From Lithobates sylvaticus (Eukaryota > Chordata > Amphibia > Anura > Ranidae): a stretch of DNA of 64,000 nucleotides. The stretch lies in the NCBI GenBank assembly GCA_028564925.1, contig CM053032.1, positions 121,043,490-121,107,489 on the forward strand, read 5' to 3'. The notes below the pieces were generated by a model, which did not search any database, was not told the DNA's origin, and saw only the letters and a program-made list of their open reading frames with translations. Shown one piece after another: positions 1 through 10,274 of this stretch. Each line of letters opens with the position of its first letter. Position 1 is the stretch's first letter. The position numbers and the translations under genes were made by a program.

Positions 1-560
1 TTTTTTTTACATCCAGTACCAATGCAAAAACAGATAAAAACTGACTATTTGTCAGTTTACATACTGTAACATAACTTCAATGAACATTTGAAGCAAAATT
101 GCAAGACAGAAATAATACTATCTTTTAATTCTATATTATCTAATCTTTGGTTTCAGAAAATATATACTGGTTACTAAAGATGCCTTTGCCAGCTGGAATG
201 GAAAATGTAAGCAGGATCCTGGGAGAAAAAGGTGTTGCAGGGATTGTTTCTTCATACTATGAAAAAGGATCCTTCATTAAAAGAGACAATCTTTATTTCT
301 GAAGAATCTAATTAACCTCATTTGTGATAGCACGACCCACACAATTAAGTCTTTCAGCATTATTAAAGGTAGTATTCTATCTGATTAAACAACTTGTAAT
401 CATAGTATGGTTGTACACCAAATGGAAACCCTGAAAAAAAGTGAAATTTTAGGAGACGGAAGTTAAAGGCAAGTAGAAGTTTACTAAGATGTGCACTGGA
501 AATTTCATAAAGGTAGGGTGTAAACATTAATAGATAATAGTGGAAGTTACTGTCTATCTT
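1..560. other. Unassigned AT-rich DNA
   Basis: No open frame of note, no inverted termini and no tandem structure seen. Composition is AT-rich and unremarkable; it could be intron or intergenic. Confidence 0.5.
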
Positions 561-719
561 ATGCTACATTCACACTAGCCTGTTCCCCATAAGGCTGCAT
601 ACAGCCCGGAATGTGTGTAACCACAGCGTATGAAGCAGGACTGGACACTGCAACAATGTCTCACAAAAATGCTGTAATTTGACACACGTGCTAAACACCC
701 AGTGTGCATAAGGCCATAA
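561..719. mobile_element. Possible miniature inverted-repeat element
   Basis: The left edge reads ATGCTACATTCACACTAG and the right edge, reverse-complemented, reads TATGGCCTTATGCACACTGG, so the two ends are imperfect inverted repeats. The TTCACACT terminal motif recurs in other miniature elements of this window (1,784, 7,303, 26,421), which suggests one broad superfamily of ends. No coding capacity. No target duplication could be fixed. Confidence 0.4.
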
Positions 720-1783
720 ATACAGCAGAAATTACCTGGGAAGTATAAACAAACTCTATGCTTCCTAGGTCAAGCTCTCCAGCATATAAATGTATTTTGC
801 CTTCACATGTGGTTACACACATTTATTATGCATTTTGATGTATTCAGAGCATCTAATCTGACCTTGGATGGGCAGAATTCTATTTTCTGTAAATGCAGCT
901 AAACAGAACACACCTAAACACAGATAAACACAGTATGAATTGTACTATTTAAAACCTTTATATGCATTTATCTGTCTATTAAAAGTCTTATAAATGCATA
1001 AAATCACAGGTTTGTCAACCAAATTGTGAATGTGTCCTTGGTGATGCACTGCCATTATCACAAGAAAGCCCCAGGCACCTATTCAAAGTTGTATCTACCA
1101 TAATGACACATGGGGTTAGGAGGTTGAATAAGCAAGGTTAACCTCAAAATCTACAAATTGTTAGAACTTTTTCCTTACTTTATTTCCCTCTTCTGTACAC
1201 CTCTGGACATTTCTTTTTAAGTAGAAATAATAAGAACAATGAAGAGGGAATATAATAATATCCAGGGGACTTAAAAAAAAAAAGCATTAGCTCTCCTAAG
1301 CGAATCATACAAAATATCTATATCATATTTGGTCTCCAACACTAATTGTCATTTCATTCACAAAGTCATACATAGTTCAAATGGAAAGGTATTTCATAAT
1401 GGGCAGCACAGAGGTTAGTACTTCATTCTGGCAGCACTAGGGTCATTGCTTCAAATTCTAACCACGGCACTACCTGCCTGAAATATTTTTTGAGCTATAT
1501 TATATTCTTGACAGAGTGCCTTAAGGTGGTCCCCATGTCCTTATTTTCTCCTTTTGTGTTTTGGTCTCTTTTAGAAAACATGAAACGTGGATGTTTACTT
1601 ATAGATTTGATAGCCCACATAGGCCTGTCACCATCTCATAACCTCCATCTCTGAATTCTGGTGCCAGGTGCACATGACTATAACTTGGGAAACAGCTTCC
1701 AATCAGGTCCCCAACAAATACAACTTCTTAAGGGCATAAAAGCATAGTTGTGACTGGTTTGAGTACTCGTTTCCAATGCACTA
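720..1783. other. Unassigned DNA
   Basis: AT-rich sequence with short A-runs and no recognisable gene, tandem repeat or element termini. Nothing supportable was seen here. Confidence 0.5.
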
Positions 1784-2127
1784 AGGCCCCTTTCACACTG
1801 GGGCGGTGGGTGTGTCGTCGGTAAAACGCTGCTACTTTAAGCAGCGACTTACCGCCAATTTCGCTGTGCTATTCGGCCGCTAGCGGGGTGCCTTTACCCC
1901 CACATAGTGGCCGAGAAAGGGTTAAAACCACCACAAAACGATATATGGTATAGCCGCGCTGCCCCATTGATTTTACTTTTTTTAGCGTCCTGCCAGCGCA
2001 CCGCTACAGTGTGAAAGCCCTCTGGACTTTCACATTGGAGACACAGCAGCGGCTTTTTCAGAGCACTTTGCAGACACTATTTTTAGCTCTGTAGCGCCTG
2101 CAAAGTGCCCCAGTGTGAAAGGGGTCC
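1784..2127. mobile_element. Non-autonomous DNA transposon (MITE), CCCTTTCACACTGGGG ends
   Basis: The termini are long inverted repeats: the left begins GGCCCCTTTCACACTGGGG and the right, reverse-complemented, begins GGACCCCTTTCACACTGGGG. The interior is GC-richer than its flanks (CpG-containing, around 1,840-1,900) and has no transposase. Ends of this type are common in frog genomes and are usually assigned to hAT-like miniature elements. That family assignment is inference, because no clear 8-bp duplication was found at the flanks. Confidence 0.65.
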
Positions 2128-2321
2128 AAGGTTTCTTGCACATGGATGTAAAAATTTACTGATGTTGATATGTGGGCTCTTGCTGGCAGAGTCAGGCTGA
2201 AAGATCCTGAGTAAAAAGGTTTGTATGTTTGGCAAAAACTTTGCGTATACATGTGTACAGATGGGTAAACGCATACAGGCATAATATTCTTGGTACATTT
2301 TAAGCATAAACACTTGCATAT

Positions 2322-2801
2322 ACAGTGGAACCTTGGTTACGAGTAACGCGGTTAACGAGCGCTTTGAAAGACGAGCAACTTCTTTTTTTTTTTAATTCTG
2401 ACTCGCTTTGCGAGTGTTGTCTCGCAAAACGAGCAGAATTCAAGCTAATGGGTGGTGCAGTACCGCATTTGGCCAGAGGTGCGGGGGCGCCAGGGACACT
2501 CAGAACAGTTCGGAGCCGTTCGGAAATACTTGGAATGACTCGGAAATACTCGTAAACACTCAGAAATACTCCGTTCCCGTGTCTTTCCGAGACTTTTCGA
2601 GCTGTTCCCGAGTATTTCTGAGGCTCACCGGTGCCCCCCACCTCTGGCCACATGCAGTATTGCATGTAATAGAGGTCAGTGCAGAACAAATTATGTTCGT
2701 TTCCATGACTTCTATGGGGAAACTCGCTTTGATATGCAAGTGATTTGGATTACAAGCATTCTCCTGGAACGGATTATGCTCGTAATCCAAGGTTCCACTG
2801 T
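2322..2801. mobile_element. Non-autonomous DNA transposon with 10-bp target duplication
   Basis: The ends are inverted repeats of about 22 bp: left ACAGTGGAACCTTGG followed by TTACGAG, right (reverse complement) ACAGTGGAACCTTGG followed by ATTACGAG. Immediately outside both ends lies the same 10-mer ACTTGCATAT (2,312-2,321 and 2,802-2,811), a perfect target-site duplication. A 10-bp duplication is not the TA expected of Tc1/mariner nor the 8 bp of hAT; it fits Mutator-like elements. The interior has further palindromic repeats of CGGAAATACT type and no transposase. The copy looks complete for a miniature element and is relatively young, since the duplication is intact. Confidence 0.75.
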
Positions 2802-2908
2802 ACTTGCATATAAATACTTTTATAAAGTCACTTCACTCATAAAAGATCTTTAATTATTCAACTTACTCATATATTGCTGACCGGCTCCTGTACATATACG
2901 TCGGCACT

Positions 2909-4069
2909 TTAACCACTTTCCGACCGGCGCACGACGATGTACGTCCATTTTTTGAAGAGGGATATCTCGGTAATGGCAGCAGCTGCTGCCACAACCGAGG
3001 TATCCATCTCTTCAGGCGCCGGTCGGCTGTCCGATAATGGTGGTCATCGCGGCGGATTCGCCGCGAGATCACCGTTATCGACGGCGGGAGAGGTGCCCCC
3101 CCCCCTCCCGCCGCTCTCCCGCGCCTTCCGCCGCTTACCGGAACCGTCGGCAGCGGCGGAGGCGATCGGGTCCTTTCTCCTCCTGTGTCTAGAGATGAGT
3201 GACGCTAAGATGGCCGCCACTCATCTCTATACCATAGGAGGGCGGAAGCGACGTCAAAAACGTCACTTCCGCCCATACCTCTTAAAGAGGAATTTTCAAA
3301 TGTCATTTTTTTAAATGACATTTTTTTTTTTTTTTCATTGAAGTCCAAATATGAGATCTGAGGACTTTTTGACCCCAGATCTCATATTTAAGAGGACCTG
3401 TCATGCTTTTTTCTATTACAAGGGATGTTTACATTCCTTGTAATAGGAATAAAAGTGACCCAAATTTATTTATTTTTTTAAAACAGTGATCAAGTAAAAT
3501 AAATAAGAATTTTTTTTTTTTTAAAGCTCCCCGTCCCGACGAGCTCGCGGGCAGAATCGAATGCATACGTAAGTAGAGCCCACATATGAAAACAGTGTGA
3601 GGTATTGCCGCAATCGTTAGAACGAGAGCAATAATTCTAGCCCTAGACCTCCTCTGTAACTTGAAACATGCAACCTGTAGAATTTTTTAAACGTCGCCTA
3701 TGGAGATTTTAAGGGTAAAAGTTTGACGCCATTCCACGAGCGGGCGCAATTTTGAAGGGTGACATGTTAGGTATCAATTTACTCGGAGTAACATTATCTT
3801 TCACAATATAAAAAAAATTGGGCTAACTTTACTGTTGTCTTATTTTTTTATTCAAAAAAGTGAATTGTTTCCAAAAAAAGTGCGCTTGTAAGACCGCTGC
3901 ACAAATACGGTGTGACAAAAAGTATTGCAATGACCGCTATTTTATTCTCTAGGGTGTTAGAAAAAAATGTATAATGTTTTGGGGTTCTAAGTAATTTTCT
4001 AGCAAAAATTTTTTTTTTTACCTTGTGAACACAGAGTCTGAAAAAGAGGCCTGGTCTTTAAGTAGTTAA
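2909..4069. mobile_element. TTAA-bounded non-autonomous element (TTAACCACTT family), copy A
   Basis: The left terminus reads TTAACCACTTTCCGACCGG; the right end is CTTTAAGTAGTTAA, so short inverted ends (TTAACYACTT) and TTAA at both edges are visible. The 5' part (2,930-3,280) is GC-rich with many CpGs; the remainder is AT-rich with long T-runs. The same right-end sequence recurs at 51,332-51,427. TTAA target sites and these ends suggest a piggyBac-type miniature element; the superfamily is inference because no transposase is carried. No open frame in it resembles a protein. Confidence 0.7.
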
Positions 4070-4620
4070 AGCCTAGCTTCAGCCATTTTTTGTCTTTAGA
4101 TACAGGAGGGAAGATTTACCACTCATCTTAGATTTTTTCTTTCTGTCTGTGATTCTGTGGAGAGATTTTCCCTTAGTTCTTGTCCTTGTGACACCGGGAC
4201 AAAAATGTGTATGTCATCTGTTACTAGGGCAGGAGGGCACATTGGCAGCAGTTCTCACCCTTCTCCACTTTATATGTATAAAAATGTTTTTTTTTTGTAT
4301 GTTGCTTGTTGATATAACTTTTAAATGCCAGTAAATATTAATTGATATGTATTTATAATGCACCCATAAATAAATCCTTGTATTGTCTCTATCAATTACT
4401 GCAGACAGTACTTCAATAAAGTGTTTACAAAGCACTCTTTGAATAGGCAGCAGCAGTGTGAATCTACAGACTGTAGTCATGATGATACTGTACCTTTTCT
4501 GAGTGAATGGATGAAGACAGTAGTCTTTGCTGACAGATGGACAAGGGCTGCAGATGTCATCACATAAACCTTGCAGGTGGCTGTATTCTACAAGGACTAG
4601 CATAAAGTGTTTCTAAAGCT
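4070..4620. other. Unassigned DNA
   Basis: A stretch between two TTAA elements with no recognised repeat ends or gene. Nothing supportable was seen. Confidence 0.45.
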
Positions 4621-5038
4621 TTAAAGTGTAAGTTCACCTTCACAGAAAAATCTGTAAGGTAAACTTACACAGGACCTCCTCCGCGCCCCCCCCCCTTTAG
4701 TCCCGCTGACCTGCATGGTGGCGATCTGCCGTTATGTGCCCCAGTATAGCCACCTCACAGCTCCAGTGCTTAGAAATCCCCTCTGCTTTACTCGCTTTCT
4801 CTCTCCTTTTTCCCCACTGACTAATTAGAATGCTCATAAATTTCCCTCCTGATGGGGCACGTTTAGGAGATCACGCTCTGGGGATTTCTAAGCCCGGAGC
4901 CTTGAGGCCGCTATACCGGGGCTCATAACAGCAGATCGCTGCCATGCAGGTCAGCGGGACTGGGGGGGGGGGTGAGAAGGGGGTCCTTGTGTAAGTGCAC
5001 CTTACAGATTTTTCTGTAAAGGTGAACATACCCTTTAA
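4621..5038. mobile_element. TTAA-bounded palindromic MITE, first of three in a chain
   Basis: Near-palindromic termini of about 39 bp: left TTAAAGTGTAAGTTCACCTT and right (reverse complement) TTAAAGGGTATGTTCACCTT, both continuing into ACAGAAAAATCTGTAAGG. The edges are TTAA. The interior is GC-rich with poly-C/poly-G tracts and also has partial dyad symmetry (for example the GATCTGC segments near 4,722 and 4,930). It is non-coding and shares its right TTAA with the next element. Confidence 0.8.
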
Positions 5039-5517
5039 GGTTCTTCACCCTAATGCATTAGGGTGAAAAATCTTCTGTGCTGCAGCTGCCGCCCAGACCC
5101 CCCTTTTTCCCTTACCTGTGCCCATCCAATCCAGCGATGTGCATGAGCGCAATGGCTCCCACTGTTGTCTCTCCCCTCATTGGATAGATTGATAGCAGCG
5201 GGAGCGATTGGCTCCCACTGCTGTCAATCAAATCAGGTGACACGGGAGGTGGGGCTGAGTCCTGCTGTCTCTGTCAATGGGCGCAGCAATGGGACTCAGG
5301 AACAAGCACACATGGGCCCCTCCTCTTCATTGGGTGCCCCCCAGGGAAAGACGCTTTCCCTGGGGGGCACCCAATGAAGAGGAGGGGCCTAGAGTGCTGG
5401 TGGGGGACCCCAGAAAAAGAGGATTGGGGATGTTCTGTGCAAAACAATCGCACAGAGCAGGTAAGTATAGATATGTTTATTTTTGTTTTTAAGAAAACAA
5501 GGGTTAAAGTATAAGTA
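5035..5517. mobile_element. TTAA-bounded non-autonomous element, second of three in a chain
   Basis: It begins TTAAGGTTCTTCACCCTAAT, has a small hairpin around ATGCAT, a GC-rich body with CAATGGG/CCAATGAAG direct and inverted pieces, and ends at GGGTTAA. The 20,707-21,193 element has the same layout (CTTCTG, GCAGC, then C-run, then GC-rich body) and is a relative. Inverted termini are weak in this copy, so the boundaries rest on the TTAA sites and on the neighbours on both sides. Confidence 0.6.
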
Positions 5518-5724
5518 AACCCCCTATCGTTTTCAGCCAAGGAAGCTACCATCATTGCCTCTGTTTAATCTATAAATGCCATAATGCTGCACCTGTGATC
5601 AGTTTAGACACCAGCCATTGGATGGCTTGACAATTTGGTTGAGAGCACAACCAATGGTAGTGTTACATTTCCGGCACGTGCCGGAAATGAAACTGTTTTA
5701 TGGATGGGTTTACTTCCGCTTTAA
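5514..5724. mobile_element. TTAA-bounded MITE, third of three in a chain
   Basis: The left end is TTAAAGTATAAGTAAACCCC and the right end, reverse-complemented, is TTAAAGCGGAAGTAAACCC; these match at most positions. About 210 bp, non-coding. It shares its left TTAA (5,514-5,517) with the preceding element. Confidence 0.75.
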
Positions 5725-6839
5725 GAAATACTTTGGCTGTCACAATCTATATTCAAGTGCATTAAATTGCACTTTAACCATTTTAGCTCTCGAACCTGTA
5801 TACTCCTCGTGGACTAGAGCAATTTTTACATTTCCACTATGGGCGCGTTTATTCACTAAATACTAAACGTTAACAAAGTAATACAAAGTTTTTTTTTAGG
5901 TGACAAAAAATGCCTTGGCATTCTAGACTACAGGACTGTGTGTTTCTTCTGATGCAAACAATCAGTGTAAGAAGACACAACTCTAGTTTCTGCATGTAAA
6001 GGCTCCATAGGATGCAATAGAAGAAATAAGCTACCCTGAAATAGGAAACCTGGGGCAGCAGCCATGGCGCCAGTTTAAACAGGCAAAGGTTAGAAGTAAA
6101 TAGAAGTAAATAGGCTGCATACCCAGTGATTAAATCCTCCGCTGAATGTGCTTACTGATGGTTTATTTTTAACTATGACTGATTAAAGTTAACAAAAGGG
6201 CTATATTATAGTTATTTATTCTACTTGTAAAGTTGCTTTAACTAATGTCATGTGCAAATAAAAATGGAAAAATTTAGTAGATACAGAGTAACAATACATT
6301 GTTATATCATATTTCTCAATGATACTTGCAGACACTATTTGCAATTGTCACAAAAGGACACAAGGGGCCGGCTGTTGCTGCTGATGTACCTCTCCTGGGT
6401 GAATGATCTGCGTAACAGCTCTCATAATACTGACAAGTGCATTTCTGTGGATTTATGTGAGTTTACATTTGGTTGCTGTATTACAGGCTAAGTTCACCTT
6501 TTTTTTCTAAAATCCAGCTTCCCTTTGTACCCATATAAATGTACCTAGTTTGCAGAAAAATAAAAGCTTTCCTTGAGTTTGAGAACAACGACTTACCTTA
6601 GCCCTTGCTCTATTTCTCAGAAAGCTTCATCACTTGCTGGTATGTAGATTTGGGACAGAGAAACCAGTAAGACACAGGAAGGAGTTTACCAGCTGACCTC
6701 AGCACACATCCTTCACCCATCAACTATGTTTGCACAGCATCCCCGGCATCTCTCCACGTGTGTATTTGCCTGGCTTCCCCAGTGTCCCTCCAGACAGGCT
6801 CAGACCATATGCTAAACTCCCTGGGATGGCATGCAGCCC
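5725..6839. other. Unassigned DNA
   Basis: Mostly AT-rich, without convincing element ends. A GGCTAAGTTCACCTTTT segment at about 6,486 resembles the terminus of TTAA-type miniature elements seen elsewhere, but no partner end was found. No gene recognised. Confidence 0.4.
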
Positions 6840-6979
6840 ATGGGACACCACTGATGTACTGCCTGATTGGACACAGAGTGATTGGATAGATGGTGTGTCC
6901 TCCTATTATATAGTTTTGGTAAATCTATAGGAGATTGTACAGAGTTTGTAAAATCAGATCGTATAGTAGTGTATGGCCA
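6840..6979. mobile_element. Right-hand fragment of a GGCCATACACTAT-type MITE
   Basis: The segment GGTAAATCTATAGGAGATTG followed by TACAGAGTTTGT and ending GTAGTGTATGGCC matches, in inverse, the left end of the element split at 7,503/9,015. Only this end of the element is present here. Confidence 0.5.
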
Positions 6980-7270
6980 CATTTATACACCTAAAGTTAC
7001 CTAGTTGCACTTTCAGTGTGATTAATTGTTAATGGCACACCAAACATAGAAGCAAACACGCATTTTGCCATATGAAAAAACAGATGACAAAGCTGGCGAA
7101 ACATGCAGGAAAAAATGTGCAACTTCCATCATGCCAAAATGTCCCATGAGCTACTTTGCAACATGAAGTGCAGCCCATTGAAATCAACTGGCTAACCCTA
7201 TGTGTGTCACTGGAAAAATGAGCCAAAAAACATGCGTCCCCCACTCTTCTAGCTGTGAGTGGGGCCTGAA
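6973..7270. mobile_element. Possible MITE with GGCCMCAYTYAYAC ends
   Basis: Left GGCCACATTTATACACC and right (reverse complement) AGGCCCCACTCACAGC form weak inverted ends. The interior has no coding potential. The left end overlaps the terminus of the preceding fragment, so which element owns those bases is ambiguous. Confidence 0.35.
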
Positions 7271-7302
7271 AGTGAAATTAGTGCATTTACACAAGAACAA
7301 TG

Positions 7303-7458
7303 AGGCTGCATTCACATCTGTGTGTTTCCAAATGCATGGCAAACCACACAGAGGACCTGTGCTGCTCTATGTGTGACAAGTGAAAACGTTCCAAAACCAA
7401 AAAATAACGCATTCAGGAATGTGAGTTCTCAATGCGTGGAGATGTGAATGAGGCCTGA
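7303..7458. mobile_element. Short MITE with AGGCCTCATTCACATCT ends
   Basis: Left AGGCTGCATTCACATCTG and right (reverse complement) AGGCCTCATTCACATCTCC are clear inverted repeats around a 120-bp interior. This terminal motif is typical of abundant hAT-like miniature elements in frogs; the assignment is inference. No exact target duplication. Confidence 0.55.
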
Positions 7459-7887
7459 CAACTGACAGCATTCCCTCCTTTGCACTTATAAAGTATAAAA
7501 AAGGCCATACACTATGCAATCTGATTGTAGAATCTCTGTACAATTTCCTTAAGATTTACCAGAACTATAGAATAGGAGGACCCACCTGATCAATCCATTC
7601 AATTGTATCAGACAGGCCATTGTACTACATATGGAAGAAAGAAAGGCACCCATAAGTGCAGTATTAAAAGATTTAATATAGAGCACAATGGGTTAAAAAC
7701 ACGTAAAGGATCGTAGAAACAAGAAGGCATGTAATGTGGAGTCCTCATGTAAGTTCTTAGTCCTTCCTCTGTCTTACAAGTGGAGAGTGGAGAGAGCCGT
7801 CCAACAGCTGTCAGAATTCTCCAAAGACCTACAGGAGCAAGGAGACAGTGAGGCGGCCTGGGTTCCAGATTCACAATGTCAGTGGAG

Positions 7888-7926
7888 GGCGGTAACGTGT
7901 TTCGGAGCATGCGTCAGTCTTACGCC
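7888..7926 (-). ncRNA. Decayed hammerhead ribozyme motif (left arm)
   Basis: On the minus strand the arm reads GGGGCGTAAGACTGACGCA, then stem II, then CGAAACACGTTACCGCC. It aligns with the right-arm ribozyme, but the CUGANGA core has become CUGACGC and stem I no longer pairs next to the core. It is expected to be inactive. Confidence 0.5.
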
Positions 7927-8550
7927 CCTATTTGCTGAGTGGATGTATGAGAGGTGGGGGAGTAAGGGGAGGAGTAAGGGCTTGGTTGATGGATGACTGA
8001 TGGCAATTGGGGTTGTATTGCTGGAGACATGATGCGAGTGTCGCTTAAGAGGCAATATATGCACAGATCTTGTCGTGCTCGATACTTGTATAAAATTGAA
8101 TTGGAAAAAAAGTGAGTATGCCCCAGACGGACTATGCATAAGCCACACAGCTAACAGTGGCATAACATAAAACATACCACCAGGAACACCATCATTACAC
8201 ACTAATAAATAACCCACTACTAACATCCCCAATCGAGGAGCATAATCTGGCGCTTTAAGAAATTTGTCCACCAATATTGAAATCCCTCATCCCAGATCAC
8301 TATATCGTATATGATCTAACTCTGATTACCATCCTTCTATTACCACCATTCTTTTTCAAAAAAAAATTCCAATTAAATTTTATACCAGTATCGAGCATGA
8401 CAAGATCTGTGCATGTATCGCCTCTTAAGCTGCACTCGCATCATGTCTCCAGCAATACAACCCCAATTGCCATCAGTCATCCATCAACTAAGCCCTTACT
8501 CCTCCCTTTACTCCTCCCCCTCACCTCTCATAAGCCCATTCGGCAAATAT

Positions 8551-8602
8551 GGGCGTAGGTCTGATGAAGGAGTCCTGCACGCTCTGAAACGCGTTACCGC
8601 CC
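8551..8602 (+). ncRNA. Hammerhead ribozyme, core intact
   Basis: All core parts are present in order: CTGATGA (8,561-8,567), a short stem II segment, GAAA (8,586-8,589), then ACGCGT as a minimal stem III (A-U and C-G pairs around a GC loop) and T at the cleavage position (8,595). Stem I forms between GGGC-GTA-GGT (8,551-8,560) and ACC-GCCC (8,596-8,602): seven pairs with a three-base bulge. Cleavage would be between 8,595 and 8,596. Stem II is weak (A-U, G-C, G-U), so activity may be low. Short stem III is typical of hammerheads in Penelope-like elements, which can work as dimers. Confidence 0.75.
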
Positions 8603-9062
8603 ACTGCTCTTTACTGATACCATCGGCCTCCTGTGTTCCAGCGTGAATCCGGAACCTGGGACACCTCACTGTCTCCTCGCTCCTGCACGTCTTTGGAGAA
8701 TTCTGACAACTGCTCGATATCTCTCTCTACTCTCCACTTGTAAGACAGAGGAAGGACTAGGAACTCACATGAGGACTCCACATGTCATGCCTTATTGTTT
8801 CTACTATACTGTGTATTTGACCCCTTGTGCTCTATAGTAAATCTTTTAATGCTGCACTTAGAGGTGCCTTTCTTTCTCCCATAATCTTCCAGAGTTGCTT
8901 CTCCTCTACCAAGCGCTGCCCGAAGTGCCATCTCTTCACCACCACCCAGGACCAGCCATCCACCTCCACCAGAGAACCCTCATCTCTCTCTCTCTTTCTG
9001 CATTGTACTACATAGCTGATGGGGGCTCTAAAGGAGACTGTACAATTAGATTGTATAGAAAG

Positions 9063-9956
9063 TGGGTGGAATGTGGTATTGTAAAGAGGGAGGTGTGGTC
9101 CAGAGTGGTAAACACACCTTATCAAACCCTCTTCTGTGATGCAACAAGGAAGTGAAGGCTTCTGGAAGATTACCTACAGGAAGTGATGGAATCTAAAAAT
9201 CATTTAAAAAATTCAAATAAAATGACAAGATTTTAAACCTGCTGTGGATAAGGTAAGTGAGAGAAAAGTACACTGTGATCACTGGGCCAGAAATGGCATT
9301 GAAAAATGCTTCCATTAACTATGAAACGTGAAATTCTGCCCCAAAAGGTGAACTTGTGTCCTTTTGTTGCATCGCAGAGATTGATTCCTGTCTCTTTGGT
9401 GGAGCTGCCTACTGTTGTGCTTTCTTCTGGCCCTGTTCTTGGACTTGCTCATTTTTATGGGCTCATTGATATTTAAGTCTTATAACCGCATGGACTGATA
9501 TTCGGGGAGATTGTGTTCTGATATCTCTGTTCTGTTACGTATATCTCAATTTTTTTTTTATTATTTGCAAGTGTCATGTTACACAGAAGCATCTGCAGCC
9601 AGGGATTTGCTGGCCCATCGCATGATTTCCTGTTGGCAATGCCTCCTGGGAAGGGGCAGCAACTTCCTCTCAAACTGCCGTTGCTATGGAAACCTGACCT
9701 GAAACCTATTACACTGCTTATGCTGCACTGAGCATGTACGAGATCTGCAAGGATGAGATCCAGGAAGAAATACAGTCTGGCTTCAGATGCCCACACTTAA
9801 GATGGTCTGCTGCAAGTTTATAAAATAACAAACTACTGATAAAAACTAACAAAACAGACCTTAGTTTACAGACTAACTTTACTAGAATACATTAAGCTTG
9901 TGTATTATAGGGGTATTTTTATTTAAAAAGTATAATTTCGGTCGGAACACCGCTTT
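9063..9956. other. Unassigned DNA with an X-box-like palindrome
   Basis: No element ends or gene recognised. The stretch contains GTTGCTATGGAAAC at 9,680-9,693, listed separately. An end-like CACCGCTTTAA at about 9,948 may be the remnant of a TTAA element. Confidence 0.4.
9680..9693. promoter_or_regulatory. RFX X-box-like motif
   Basis: GTTGCTATGGAAAC closely resembles the RFX consensus GTTRCCATGGYAAC, with two half-sites in inverted orientation. Whether it is bound is unknown; it is one of four such motifs in the window. Confidence 0.3.
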
Positions 9957-10274
9957 AAGCTGGCTATAGATTGGAAAAGAATGTTCTAAGAAAGTTAATT
10001 TGTTTTTCTGATCCTTAGTGGGTCAAATCAATGTTTGTTTTTAACCAGGTGATGAGAACATTTGAAGGAGCAGAATGAAAAAAAATTGTCAAATGAATAC
10101 ATTTCTATCAGTGTATATGGTTTTTATTTGGTAAAGTCTATTCATTCCAAAAGAAAATGTTAAAAGCAAACAAAATATTTTGAATAACATTGGAATTTTC
10201 ATACAATATTGCAATGTATAAGACTTCTCCTTAACATTTTTGTTAGAAATTCTATCCATCTATGACCAGCTTTA
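9957..10274. mobile_element. MITE with AAGCTGGCTATAGAT ends
   Basis: The left edge AAGCTGGCTATAGATTGG is matched by the right edge, reverse-complemented, as AAGCTGGTCATAGATGG. The 318-bp interior is AT-rich and non-coding. Family not determined. Confidence 0.6.

Larger units (their letters stand above)
7632..9000 (+). mobile_element. Penelope/retrozyme-like insertion with inverted arms and hammerhead ribozyme
   Basis: This 1,369-bp block is bracketed by a perfect 14-bp direct repeat CATTGTACTACATA (7,618-7,631 and 9,001-9,014), a target-site duplication. Inside, a left arm (about 7,632-8,115) is an inverted copy of a right arm (about 8,356-8,882), with a loop of about 240 bp between and a non-repeated tail (8,883-9,000) ending in a CT-rich run. 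Each arm holds a hammerhead-like motif; the right-arm one (8,551-8,602) is intact. Inverted or partial terminal copies, hammerhead motifs in the terminal repeat and variable-length target duplications are known traits of Penelope-like elements. No reverse transcriptase remains, so a non-autonomous derivative is the best reading. Open frames across the arms are mirror shadows. Confidence 0.7.
7503..9062. mobile_element. Older MITE split by a later retroelement insertion
   Basis: The left part (7,503-7,631) begins GGCCATACACTATGCAATCT and includes TGTACAATTTCCTTAAG and a ligated GATTTACC. The right part (9,015-9,062) reads CTAAAGGAGACTGTACAATT then AGATTGTATAG, the inverse of the left end. The two halves are separated exactly by the 7,632-9,000 insertion and its duplicated target. 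Related fragments occur at 6,840-6,979 and around 52,330-53,020. Confidence 0.6.

Noticed and set aside
2300-2689. 129-residue minus-strand frame
   Set aside because: Lies inside the 10-bp-duplication MITE and reflects its palindromic GGAAATACT repeats.
7608-8837. Mirror-image frames of 60-130 residues on both strands
   Set aside because: They come from the inverted arms of the hammerhead element and read the same sequence twice; no protein family is recognisable.
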